NCBI RefSeq assembly: GCF_033807715.1 | Contig: NC_084591.1 | Span: 45,088,368-45,152,367 of the forward strand | Direction: 5' to 3' | Source: Cololabis saira | Lineage: Eukaryota; Chordata; Actinopteri; Beloniformes; Belonidae | Length of the DNA stretch: 64,000 nt | The notes under the pieces: generated by a model | What the model saw: the letters and a program-made list of their open reading frames with translations, nothing else | Database searches by the model: none | What the model was told of the DNA's origin: nothing | In this document: piece after piece, positions 31,020-41,745 of the stretch | Layout: every line of letters starts with the position of its first letter | Numbering within the stretch: position 1 is the first letter of the stretch | Made by a program: the position numbers and the translations under genes

Positions 31020-31352
31020 TACGTTCACACTGTAGGCCTTAATGCTCAATTCCGATTTTTTTCCCATATCCGATTTTTTTGTGTGGCTGTTCACATCATC
31101 TTTTAAAATGTGTCCTATATCAGACTCGAATGTGAACGCATTGCGGCCCTGAACTGACCCGCATGTGCAGAGGAACAATAACAAAGACGTCACACGCAGC
31201 ACTCCGTATGTTGGGCTAAAGCTAGATCTATCAAGCAGCTCTAGCGGCTGACAGCTGGGTTTATCACCTAACACACGGTCCAGCTCGTTGTAAAACGGTC
31301 AGGTTATGCGACCACGACTGCTTTCGCTGATTTGAATCCTTAGCTTCTTTAT

Positions 31353-31383
<31 letters not shown>

Positions 31384-31743
31384 TGGTCTGATCTGAGGTC
31401 GTAGGCGAAAAAGAGGTGAGCGCGGGGGAGGGGAGGAGAGGCAGAGGCGGCCCGGAGGCGACCCCCGCCGTCTCCCGTGTCTCTCCCCCGCGGCTCGGGG
31501 CTCTGCGTGTGATGTCAAAGTCGCATTAATTCCAACCTGGCTGTTCACACTGAGGTCGCATTGCAAAACATCAGACCTGTATCCGATTTAGAACCACATA
31601 TGGAAGCGACCTGAATCTGATTTGAAAATATCAGATTCCATGTGACTTGTGCTGTTCACACTGTAATAAACAAATCATATCTGAGTCACATACGAGCAAA
31701 AAATCGGATTTGGGTCACTTGGGAACTGCAGTGTGAACGTAGC
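31020..31743. mobile_element. MITE A with 17-bp TIRs, carrying a piece of rDNA
   Basis: Left end CTACGTTCACACTGTAG and right end CTGCAGTGTGAACGTAG (about 31727-31743) are inverted repeats with one mismatch. Internal AAATCGGAT and ATCAGATTC motifs face the ends. It has no transposase frame. The middle (31353-31510) is unrelated GC-rich DNA recognised as ribosomal. Confidence 0.78.
31353..31510 (-). rRNA. Captured ITS2/28S rDNA fragment (non-functional)
   Basis: Read on the minus strand, the first ~49 bases of large-subunit rRNA are recognisable: GACCTCAGATCAGAC, then GACAACCCGCTGAATTTAAG and CATATTACTAA (about 31401 down to 31353). Upstream of them (31402-31510) is GC-rich DNA of the kind found at the 3' end of fish ITS2. 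The 28S match stops after ATTACTAA, where GCGGAGG should follow. It is a short fragment inside a MITE and not an rRNA gene. Confidence 0.8.
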
Positions 31744-31747
31744 CATA

Positions 31748-32333
31748 CGCCGCGTTCAGACTGCAGGCAAATCTGATTCATATCTGATTCCTTCTCATAT
31801 CCATATATATTTTCAGGGCTGACTGTCCACACTGTTTTTAGCAAGTGTCCAAATCGGATCTGGCTCTGTTCAGACTGGGCCACATCATTGACTGATCTGA
31901 TGCCGTAGCAACGACGTCGGAGCAGAGGCGTCACCCAGCGCGTGTATTGTGTGACGTCATGTAATTGCGACAACAAAAACAATAACAAGATGGAGCCGCT
32001 GTTTGCGGCGGTTTGCGGCATCTTCCGACTGCTCCATACCTGTAACGTAGCTACACAACTCGAAATGGGCGGGTGGTTTGGCGCATGGGTCTGGTCTGGC
32101 GTTGTGTAGAGTGACGTCGCGGACAGTCAAACCGATCTGAGTGTTTGGAGCTGTTCAGACTGAGACGCATCTGCCCAAATGCGATATGAAACTACCTCCC
32201 GGAGGTGGTTTCGATCTGGTTTGCAAAAATCGGATCTCATGCGGTTTGGGACTGTTCAGACTTCAAAAGAGTCATCCAGTTTCAATCTGGATGGGCTAAA
32301 AATCGGATATTGGCTGGCAGTCTGAAGGCAGCC
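31748..32333. mobile_element. MITE B, related to MITE A, adjacent to it
   Basis: Left end GCCGCGTTCAGACTGCAGGC (about 31750-31769) and right end GGCTGGCAGTCTGAAGGCAG (about 32311-32330) are inverted repeats with a few mismatches. AAATCGGATCTG and AATCGGATAT motifs recur inside, as in MITE A, so both belong to one broader family. MITE A and B together interrupt the Rex3 copy. Confidence 0.68.
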
Positions 32334-33560
32334 ATAGTCTCTCCAGCATGTCCTGGGTCTTCCCTGCGGTATCCTCCCGGAGGGACATGCCTGGAACACC
32401 TCCCTAGGGAGGCGTCCAGGAGGCATCCGATACAGATGCCCAAGCCACCTCAGCTGACTCCTCTCAATGTGAAGGAGCAGCGGCTCGACTCTGAGCTCCT
32501 CCCAGGTGACCGAACTCCTCACCCTATCTCTAAGGGAGCGTCCAGCCACCCTGCGGAGGAAACTCATCTTGGCCGCTTGTATCTCTCATCTTATCCTTTC
32601 GGTCACTACCCAAAGTTCATGACCATAGGTGAGGGTAGGTGCGTAGATTGACCGGTAAATCGAGAGCTTCGCCTTTCAACTCAGCTCCTTCTTCACCACG
32701 ACGGTCCAGTACACCGACCGCATAACTGCAGACGCTGCACCGACCATCGGTCAATCTCACGCTCCATCTTTCCCTCAATCGTGAACAAGACCCCGAGATA
32801 CTTGAACTCCTCCACCTGAGGCAGGACTTCTCCACCCACTGGGAGAAGGCACGCCACCCTTTCCCGGTGGAAAACCATGGCCTCGGTCTTGGAGGTGCTG
32901 ATTCTCATCCCAGCCGCGTCGCACTCGGCCTCAAACCGCCCCAGCACATGCTGAAGGTCCTGGTCCGATGAAGCCAACAGGACAACATCATCCGCAAAAA
33001 GCAAAGATGAAATCCTGTGGTTCCCAAACCGGATCCCCTCTGGTCCCTGGCTACGCCTAGAAATCCTGTCCATAAAAATTATGAACAGGACCATTGGCAA
33101 ATGGCAGCCCTTCCAGAGTCCAACATGCACCAAGAACAAGTCTGACTTACTGCCGGCGATGCGAACCAATTCCTGCTCCGATCATATAAAGACTGGACAG
33201 CCCTTAACAGAGGGCCCCGGACCCCATACTCACGAGGGACACGGTCAAATGCCTTCTGCAGATCCACAAAGCACATGTGGACTGGTTGGGCAAATTCCCA
33301 TGAACCCTCAAGCACCCTGCGGAGGGTATAGAGCTGGTCCAGTGTTCCACGACCGGGACGAAAACCGCATTGTTCCTCCTGAATCCGAGGTTCAACTATC
33401 GGCCGTATTCTCCTCTCCAGTACCCTGGCATAGACTTTCCCGGGGAGGCTGAGAAGTGTGATCCCCGTAGTTGGAACACACTCTCCATTCCCCCTTTTTA
33501 AAAAGAGGGACCACCACCACAGTTTACCACCCCAGCGGCACTATCGCCTTCCTCCATGCA

Positions 33561-34390
33561 ATATTGCAGAGGCATGTCAACCAAGACGTCTAAATGAAAA
33601 AAATTTCATCTCCAAATAGTGTTTTAGTTGATAAGTTGTCCTTGTGAACCAATTTATAATTGTCCCATCTTAATTTGGGTTAATTTTTTTCTCTCATGAT
33701 TCATCTTCCCTCAACACGTTTATCCACCCATTTTCATACTGTAGCTACCAACTTGGCTGCAACAACTCAATGCAATGGGCAATCCCAAAACCTTTTGCCT
33801 TTACATTTTATTTAGTATCTAATGTGACATTTAGTACATGATGGCCTAATCCCCCAATAAACCTACTACACTTGAATGTTTTAAAATATTTAGTTTTGAA
33901 AATTAAAAATGAGTTTAGACTTCACTTTATTATGTCATCATTGTCTAATAAGTCTAATAACTAATTAAAACAGATTTGTTGGCATTTTTCTGAACTCATA
34001 GAAATTTTTAATCATTTACATCAGGGCTCTTCAAGTCCGGTCCTCCAGGGAAAATTGACTAACCAAAAGCCTTCAATAGCTATGGACGGTTTCTGCATAT
34101 TTGAGTTCAAAAGGTTCATGAAAAGCTCAGCCGTGCAGCGTATGTCTTGAACGTTGTATTTCAGTCTTTGGTTGTGACAGGTTTTTTTTTTTTGAGAAAG
34201 TAACCATACTACAACAATACAAATTGTATAGTTGTTGGTACAAGCTGTATTATGAGTATAGTTTTCCTAGAACTGTGTAAACAAAATATATTGGGAAAAA
34301 TCGACAAATCTGGGTCAAAATGTAGTTATTAAGTTTTCATGCGCTTCATCCGGTTTTGAGTTGTCATGGAAACCATCGCTAAGCAAGCAT
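33561..34390. other. No gene recognised
   Basis: AT-rich intergenic DNA. TCAGGGCTCTTCAAGTCCGG near 34021 resembles the end of a hAT-type element, but no partner end was found. Confidence 0.35.
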
Positions 34391-34392
34391 GA

Positions 34393-35337
34393 TATTAAAG
34401 GTATTATCCCTGATCCCTGAAAAGCTAGCAAGATTTGAAAGAGGCACCTCTAAGCCCCGCCCATTCGGTCCAAATGAAACGGATTGGTCCAGGACCAGAG
34501 GCTTGGCAGGAAGGGAAAGAACCAATCAGATGCCTTCATTTTAAACCACGCCCTGTCCCATGCACGCACTCGCTTCCAGCCCCCCGTGTCCACTTCCCAC
34601 GGGTCCTCCTGGGCTCACAGTTTCCCAGTGTAACCCCCCTCCCTCCCCTCTGCCACGGACCCCCAGTATGTAGTTATTATGTAGTTATTTCCAGAGCAGC
34701 TCGGTCCCCGCTGTGTGGGTGAGCGGGGAGCAGAGCCGTTAGTCCGGGCTGCTGCTGCAGGACTCTCTGCCCAGCAGCAGCAGCCCGCGGGGACACGTGA
34801 AGAGCCGCAGCAGCTCCGGCTCGGAAGCAGTATGGGGGTCCGTGGGGATGAAGGCATCTCCATCCCGGCAAGAGCGGAGAGCGCCGGTGCGGCTGGCGGA
34901 GCGCTGCGGTGCCGTGCAGGCTCTGTTGCCACAGCTACGCCGTAGGGTACGCCCTAGCCTACGCCGTAGCCTACGCCGTAGCCGTGGCTCTAGAACCTGC
35001 AGCGCACCGCAGCGCTCTCTGCTCTTGCCGGGATGGAGACGCCGGTGGGCAGGATGCACGTTTGGGTGGGCACAGCCCACCCCTGCCCCCCCCCCCCTAA
35101 AACCGGCCTCGCTTACAGGTGAATGAGACATGGGGTAGTTTTGTTGAAAATGTGCTGCCCAAAATGTCCTGGAAAACTGAACTCCTGCAAATGCGCGTTC
35201 CCCAAAGTTTGTGGGGGCGTGGCTTTGGACGGAGCGCTGACGGGAGGGGGAGGAGGGGGCGGGGCTTAGAGGAGGTGCCACTTTCAAAATTTCAAAATTC
35301 TTGCTAGCTCTCCCAAATCAGGGATAATACCTTTAAC
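34393..35337. mobile_element. Foldback element bounded by TTAA, with nested inverted repeats
   Basis: TTAAAGGTATTATCCCTGAT at the left (34394 onward) and ATCAGGGATAATACCTTTAA at the right (ending about 35336) are perfect inverted ends. The similarity continues for about 65 bases on each side (GCTAGCAAGATTT, AGGCACCTC, TAAGCCCCGCCC). TTAA on both borders suggests a 4-bp TTAA target, as in piggyBac-like elements. Inside, about 34857-34890 is the near-exact reverse complement of 35009-35041. The GC-rich interior has open frames on both strands caused by this symmetry. No transposase was seen. Confidence 0.82.
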
Positions 35338-35358
35338 TTGACCAATACTGGTATACAG

Positions 35359-35361
<3 letters not shown>

Positions 35362-35448
<87 letters not shown>
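35362..35448. repeat. (TA)n microsatellite
   Basis: About 43 TA dinucleotides, directly right of the foldback element. Confidence 0.98.
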
Positions 35449-35449
<1 letters not shown>

Positions 35450-35499
35450 AAAGTGCAAAAAACGTAGAGGGGTTACAATATTAGCCCTTGAAATGTATA

Positions 35500-36490
35500 A
35501 CTGTTACATTTTTCTAGACCTTGAAATGTATAACTGTTTCATTTTTGAGTGAAAAAAATCTATATTTTGAGTTAGTTTCTGCATAGAAATGCGTTTTGAT
35601 TACATTTCTAGCAATATATAAATGTACATAATCTCTTGCTTGCTCGTGGTTGCAACGTTTTTTTCAGATCTCGTCAGAATAATGTAAAACTGGAACGTTT
35701 TAATAACGTGAAATCGTTACATTTTTAGTTGCTGGACAGTGCTGCGAAGAAAAAACAATATTTTGAGTTAGTTTCTGCATAGAAATGCGTTTTGATTACA
35801 TTTCTAGCAATACATATTTTACTTTCATAATATTCACTCAGTAAATGTACATAATCTCTTGCTTGCTCGTGGTTGCAACGTTTTTTCAGATCTCGTCAGA
35901 ATAATGTAAAACTGGAACGTTTTAATAACGTGAAATCGTTACATTTTTGGTTGCTGGACAGTGCTGTGAAAAAAAATCAATATTTTGAGTTAGTTTCTGC
36001 ATAGAAATGCGTTTTGATGAAATTTCTAGCAATACATATTTTACTTTCATAATATTCACTCAGTAAATGTACATAATCTCTTGCTTGCTCGTGGTTGCAA
36101 CGTTTTTTCAGATCTCGTCAGAATAATGTAAAACTGGAACGTTTTAATAACGTGAAATCGTTACATTTTTGGTTGCTGGACAGTGCTGTGAAAAAAAATC
36201 AATATTTTGAGTTAGTTTCTGCATAGAAATGCGTTTTGATGAAATTTCTAGTAATACATATTTTACTTTCATAATATTCACTCAGTAAATGTACATAATC
36301 TCTTGCTTGCTCGTGGTTGCAAAATTTTTTCAGATCTCGTCCGAATAATGTAAAACTGGAACGTTTTAATAACGTGAAATCGTTACATTTTTGGTTGCTG
36401 GACAGTGCTGTGAAAAAAAATCTATATTTTGAGTTAGTTTCTGCATAGAAATGCGTTTTGATTACATTTCTAGCAATACATATATACAGG
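35500..36490 (+). repeat. 222-bp satellite, about 4.5 copies
   Basis: The landmark GTTAGTTTCTGCATAG occurs at about 35571, 35768, 35989, 36211 and 36433, giving one 197-bp interval and then three of 221-222 bp. Units share TCTCTTGCTTGCTCGTGG and CAGATCTCGTC. A 179-codon open frame on the minus strand is produced by the repeat. Confidence 0.95.
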
Positions 36491-37508
36491 GTGCAATTTG
36501 TGAAAAAAAACAGAAGGGGGGATAATTTTGGGAAACATTTTTTTTCAGAAAAATTACCACACAACAGCGGTCCAACAGTATAGGCTATATGAAAACCTGT
36601 TTCTTGCGTAAACCTTACACTTAAGCTACATAACGTAGGCGGTAGGCCTATTTTGAACATGAACTGAACCACTGCATTTACAGAAATATTTTCTCCTAAT
36701 ATTGTTTTTAAATGTGCCAAATAAAAATAAATAAACAAAATTAATATTTTTTTAATTCTTTCTCGTTATCAGTTTAACAGAAAACATGGGAGCTCTCCTC
36801 AGCCGGGGAGATGCTGCTGTCCACCATCCCATCAGCAATGTCAGATCTTGTTTAATCTTTTGTCGCATTTTTACTCAGGATTTTTGGTTGTGATCCTGTA
36901 AAATATGAGGATATGCTGCTCTGGATTCTTTTAATTTTTTCATTCATTTGCAACACATTCTCACTCCCAGCTCGTCAAAAACCAACGCTTGGTCAGGGCC
37001 CTTGTGCGTCAGTTTCTGACGTCAGTTTCTGACGCACAAGGTCGCCCTCAGCGCCAAGCACCGACGCAGCGGGCTCTCAACAGATTCTAATGTAACCCGG
37101 CAGCGTCGTTTCAAGCCGCTGAGAGCATCAGTCCCATTGGATAAGTGAGGACCGGCCGGGTCATTTCAAGCCGCTGAGAGCATCAGTCCCATTGGATAAC
37201 GGAGGATCGGACACACGGAAGTATTCTAATTACTGTCCGTTTTGACGTTAACGGCGATTTTCACAATGATATCTGCAACATTTCTTAAGGCAGAAACACC
37301 ACTGTATCCTTGTTAATTACACAACATTAGTGGGTTAATTTCCTGCACATCAATTTTCATGTTTTTCCCTTCGATTCTGAGAAAGAAAGAGTTGTTTTAT
37401 CACTGTAGGCAATACACTACCCATAATCCTCAGCTACCGTTGCTATAGAGACGACGCCAGTCCGCTTTGCTTGACAAAATCGTTTTAACTATTTATATTT
37501 ATTATTTA

Positions 37509-37577
<69 letters not shown>

Positions 37578-37604
37578 TATATTTATATTTATATATAACT
37601 ATTT
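36491..37604. repeat. Low-copy DNA with a hairpin, a 56-bp tandem duplication and a (TTA)n microsatellite
   Basis: At 37001-37040 CTTGTGCGTCAG and CTGACGCACAAG are perfect 12-bp inverted arms around two GTCAGTTTCTGAC copies. At about 37111-37200 the segment GCCGCTGAGAGCATCAGTCC occurs twice, 56 bp apart. (TTA)n runs from about 37497 to 37577. No gene was recognised. Confidence 0.8.
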
Positions 37605-37769
37605 TAACATTTCTAAACACAAAAACACGAAAGTGTCCTTGATAATTCAATAATACAATAGGTTCATGTTAAGGACATCCGTTTTAATTAGTTCTCCTTC
37701 GATTATGACATGTTATTAATGCTCAGTAGGCAAAGGAGGTTTGTTATGTATTGTTATGAGGCCTATTTC

Positions 37770-38136
37770 AATTAAATTCAATTCAATTTTATTTGTATAG
37801 CGTCTAATACAACAGATGTTGTCTCTAGACGCTTTCCAGAGATCCAGAACATGAACATAAACATAAACATAAACATAAACATAAACCCCCGAGCAATTAT
37901 TACATAAACAATGGCAGGTAAAAACTCCCATAGTGGGAGAAAAAGCCTTAAGCCAAACAGTGGCAAGGAAAAACTCCCCTTTAGGAGGGAAGAAACCTTG
38001 AGCAGGACCAGGCTCATAAGGGGGGACCCTCCTGCCGAAGGCCAGACTGGGGGAGTCGGGGACGTCAGCAGCACACAGCAGGCAGGCGGAAGCAGCAACA
38101 GGATGACCAGAGGTGGGTGGGGAGGGCGTCAGCAGC
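37770..38136. mobile_element. Dispersed short element inserted in copy I, with ATTTC target duplication
   Basis: Copies II and III read straight from GAGGCCTATTTC into GTGTATATTTTT. In copy I the same point is split by 367 bp beginning AATTAAATTCAATTC, with ATTTC at 37765-37769 and again at 38137-38141. The inserted text contains AAGGAAAAACTCCCCTTTAG and AAACCTTGAGCAGGACCAGG, a sequence I recognise as a very common teleost interspersed repeat. It also carries a short (ACATAA)n run. The empty sites in the other copies show the insertion came after the macro-duplication. Confidence 0.9.
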
Positions 38137-38146
38137 ATTTCGTGTC

Positions 38147-39151
38147 TATTTTTGAACAGTTCACTAATGCTTTGAGCTACGAGGCTGAAATTCTAGACTC
38201 TGTATCAGGAGGTGACTTTCATCCACTGTGCGGATTTTCAGATCTGTGTGACCTTCGTAAGTGTCAAAGGTCACGCTTTTCGGCCTGCAAAGACTATTTC
38301 GTGTCTTTTTTTGAATAGTTCACTAATGCTTTGAGCTAAGAGGCTGAAATTCTAGACTCTGTATCAGGAGGTGACTCTCATCCACTGTGCCCAGGTCCAG
38401 ACCCATGCGACCTTCGGAAGTGCCAAAGGTCACCGTGTGTGGTGCCTTTTTCCGGCCTTTGAAATGTTTTTTGAATAATTCACTAACGCTTTAAGCTGGG
38501 AGGCTGATTTTTGACAATGTTGCAATGCAGAAGGCCCTTTGCTAGGATCTTTTGGTCCCGTGGCTGTACGACTTCCACAGAGCTAGTTGGCATTGCAGAG
38601 GGTTCACAGAGTTGTGACTTGGCAAGCCCAATCTAGGCCCCATATGGAGGCCACAGGTCAAGTTTTACTTGGTTTGGTCAAATATTGTGGCAACAGTGTC
38701 GGTTCGAATGTTGGAAAAGGTGACGTTTCAAAGCCCCACCCATCGAAAAGTACAGGTCCGATCTGCACCAAACTAACGTCTGTCTGATCAGGGGATGCCC
38801 CCAAACAACATATAAAATTCAGACTCCTAGCTAAAGGCGTTAGTAAACTATGCAAAAAAAGACACAAAATAGGCCCAGTTCCATTAGTCAGGAGGCTCTC
38901 AGAGCTAGAGTTTTCTACAACCTCCTAACCAGCCAGAACGTTTTGGAGGAAACACTGTTGCAGAAGTCATAGAAATCTTTTTATATGTTGTTTGGGGGCA
39001 TCCAAGAGACTTTTCTTTAAGTTGCGACATGATACAGGTGTGTAACGATTTCCATGCATGTACTTCAAACCGTATTGTGGGGCTTGAGGCACGACGTTTT
39101 CTAGGGGGCGCTGTTGAGCCATTAGGCCATGCCCATTAATGCAAACCATTA
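38147..39151. repeat. ~170-bp repeats and inverted-repeat module of copy I
   Basis: The motif CACTAATGCTTTGAGCTA (or CACTAACGCTTTGAGCT) recurs about every 170 bp near 38162, 38322 and 38480. Downstream the same motif is inverted (AGCTAAAGGCGTTAGTAAAC, about 38829-38848). A perfect 23-bp inverted pair lies at 38794-38816 and 38980-39002 (arm begins GATGCCCCCAAACA). This suggests a foldback element. Confidence 0.82.
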
Positions 39152-39405
39152 TCCATCCATCCATCCATCCATTGTCCGCCGCTTATCCGTTCCCGGGTCG
39201 CGGGGGCAGCAGCCTCAGCAGGGATGCCCAGACTTCCCTCACCCCAGACACTTCCTCCAGCTCCTCCGAGGGGAGTCCGAGGTGTTCCCAGGCCAGCCGA
39301 GAGACATAGTCTCTCCAGCATGTCCTGGGTCTTCCCCGGGGTCTCCTCAGTCAGTCAGGGGTGGGACATGCCTGGAACACCTCCCTAGCGAGGCGTCCAG
39401 GACCA
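39152..39405 (-). mobile_element. Rex3 3'-end fragment in copy I
   Basis: ATCCATCCATCCATCC tail followed by about 230 bp of the Rex3 3' region, cut off at GGCGTCCAGGACC. It is copied in the macro-duplication at 43572-43811, so it was present before the duplication. Confidence 0.85.
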
Positions 39406-39589
39406 TTATTAGGGCCCAAGCACCTTCAGTGTGAAGGCCCTATTGTATCTGTAGGAATTTTTATTATTATTTTTTTTTTTTTTTATTCTGACAAAAGGAA
39501 GGCCTTTTTGCATCCTGATCTCACAAAAATCCGTGAAATGCCCAGGACCTCTCACCACTATTTTCCGTGGTACCAACACGGAAAGTGGT

Positions 39590-41745
39590 ATAATTACGTG
39601 TGAGCACCACGGATATCGTACCATGCAAAGTCAATGGGATCCTTGGTCGTGATATATACACGGATTATGACATTATTATTATTTATATATTATTCTTTGT
39701 TATAGTGGCTAAATTATGTGTTTTTGTCACGCAAGGTACTGTTTTTACTGTCAGTTTGTAAAAGCACGTTTTTAACGCTGTTTTAGCAGTGTTTTATTGA
39801 GGTTTTAATGGGAGCACCACGGATATAGTACTATGCAAAGTCAATGGGAACCGTGGTCGTGATATATACACGGATTATGACATTATTATTATTTATATAT
39901 CATTCTTTGTTATAGTGGCTAAATTATGCGTTTTTGTCGCGCAAGGTACTGTTTTTACTGTCAGTTTGTAAAAGCACGTTTTTAACGCTGTTTTAGCAGT
40001 GTTTTATTGAGGTTTTAATGGGAGCACCACGGATATAGTACTATGCAAAGTCAATGGGATCCGTGGTCGTGATATATACACGGATTATAACATTATTATT
40101 ATTTATATATTATTCTTTGTTATAGTGGCTAAATTATGCGTTTTTGTCGCGCAAGGTACTGTTTGTTACTGTCAGTTTGTATGACCATGTTTTTAACGCT
40201 GTTTTAGCAGTGTTTTATTGAGGTTTTAATGAGAGCACCATTGATATAATACTATGCAAAGTCAATGGGATCCGTGGTCGTGATATATACACGGATTATG
40301 ACATTATTATTATTTATATATCATTCTTTGTTATAGTGGCTAAATTATGCGTTTTTGTCGCGCAAGGTACTGTTTTTACTGTCAGTTTGTAAAAGCACGT
40401 TTTTAACGCTGTTTTAGCAGTGTTTTATTGAGGTTTTAATGGGAGCACCACGGATATAGTACTATGCAAAGTCAATGGGATCCGTGGTCGTGATATATAC
40501 ACGGATTATAACATTATTATTATTTATATATTATTCTTTGTTATAGTGGCTAAATTATGCGTTTTTGTCGCGCAAGGTACTGTTTGTTACTGTCAGTTTG
40601 TATGACCATGTTTTTAACGCTGTTTTAGCAGTGTTTTATTGAGGTTTTAATGAGAGCACCATTGATATAATACTATGCAAAGTCAATGGGATCCGTGGTC
40701 GTGATATATACACGGATTATGACATTATTATTATTTATATATCATTCTTTGTTATAGTGGCTAAATTATGCGTTTTTGTCGCGCAAGGTACTGTTTTTAC
40801 TGTCAGTTTGTAAAAGCACGTTTTTAACGCTGTTTTAGCAGTGTTTTATTGAGGTTTTAATGGGAGCACCACGGATATAGTACTATGCAAAGTCAATGGG
40901 AACCGTGGTCGTGATATATACATGGATTATGACATTATTATTATTTATATATCATTCTTTGTTATAGTGGCTAAATTATGCGTTTTTGTCGCGCAAGGTA
41001 CTGTTTGTTACTGTCAGTTTGTATGACCATGTTTTTAACGCTGTGTTAGCAGTGTTTTATTGAGGTTTTAATGGGAGCACCACGGATATAGTACTATGCA
41101 AAGTCAATGGGAACCGTGGTCGTGATATATACATGGATTATGACATTATTATTATTTATATATCATTCTTTGTTATAGTGGTTAAATTATGCGTTTTTGT
41201 CGCGCAAGGTACTGTTTTTACTGTCAGTTTGTGAAAGCACGTTTTTAACGCTGTTTTAGCAGTGTTTTATTGAGGTTTTAATGGGAGCACCACGGATATA
41301 GTACTATGCAAAGTCAATGGGGTCCGTGGTCGTGATATATACACGGATTATGACATTATTATTATTTATATATTATTATTTGTTATAGTGGCTAATTTGT
41401 GCGTTTTTGTCGCGCAAGGTACTGATTTTTACTGTCAGTTTGTAAAAGCACGTTTTTAACGCTGTTTTAGCAGTGTTTTAATGAGGTTTTAATGGGAACA
41501 CCACGGATATTGTACTATGCAAAATCAATGGGATCCGTGGTCGTGATATATACACGGATTATGACATTATTATTATTTACATATTATTCTTTGTTATGGT
41601 GGATAAATTATGAGTTTTTGTCGCGCAAGGTACTGTTTGTTACTGTCAGTTTGTAAAAGCATGTTTTTAACGCTGTTTTAGCAGTGTTTTATTGAGGTTT
41701 TAATGGGAGCACCACGGATATGCGAAGTCAATGGGATCCGTCACC
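39590..41745 (+). repeat. ~210-bp satellite array I (about 10 units)
   Basis: Units of 210-211 bp start GGGAGCACCACGGATATAGT and end GAGGTTTTAAT. Two internal types alternate: one with TGTTTTTACTGTCAG...AAAAGCACG, one with TGTTTGTTACTGTCAG...ATGACCATG. A 421-bp two-unit block at 40021-40441 is repeated almost exactly at 40442-40862. Each unit contains a perfect 9-bp inverted pair ACCACGGAT/ATCCGTGGT. Confidence 0.97.

Larger units (their letters stand above)
30868..33560 (-). mobile_element. Rex3/RTE-type LINE fragment split by two MITEs
   Basis: Its 3' end (ATCCATCC tail, then the RT C-terminal part) occupies 30868-31018. The sequence breaks at GAGAGATATAG and resumes at about 32334 with ATAGTCTCTCCAGCATGT. 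From there to about 33560 decayed frames include RT motifs CFVDLQKAFDRVPRE (about 33230-33275), LLFADDVVLLASS (about 32960-33010) and EEFKYLGVLFT (about 32780-32820). The unsplit copies at 39.2 and 43.6 kb read straight through the break, so the 1.3 kb between is a later insertion. Multiple frameshifts mean it is dead. It lies about 140 bp beyond the myosin poly(A) signal. Confidence 0.82.

Noticed and set aside
31353..31510. A functional ribosomal RNA gene
   Set aside because: Only the ITS2/28S junction is present, within a MITE. 5.8S and the rest of 28S are absent.
34435..35307. Several 60-180-codon frames in GC-rich DNA as a host exon
   Set aside because: They lie inside an inverted-repeat element. 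Symmetry and GC content explain open frames on both strands, and no domain was recognised.
36199..36738. 179-codon minus-strand frame with the repeated peptide IARNVIKTHFYAETNSKY
   Set aside because: The repeat in the peptide mirrors the 222-bp satellite. There is no support as a gene.
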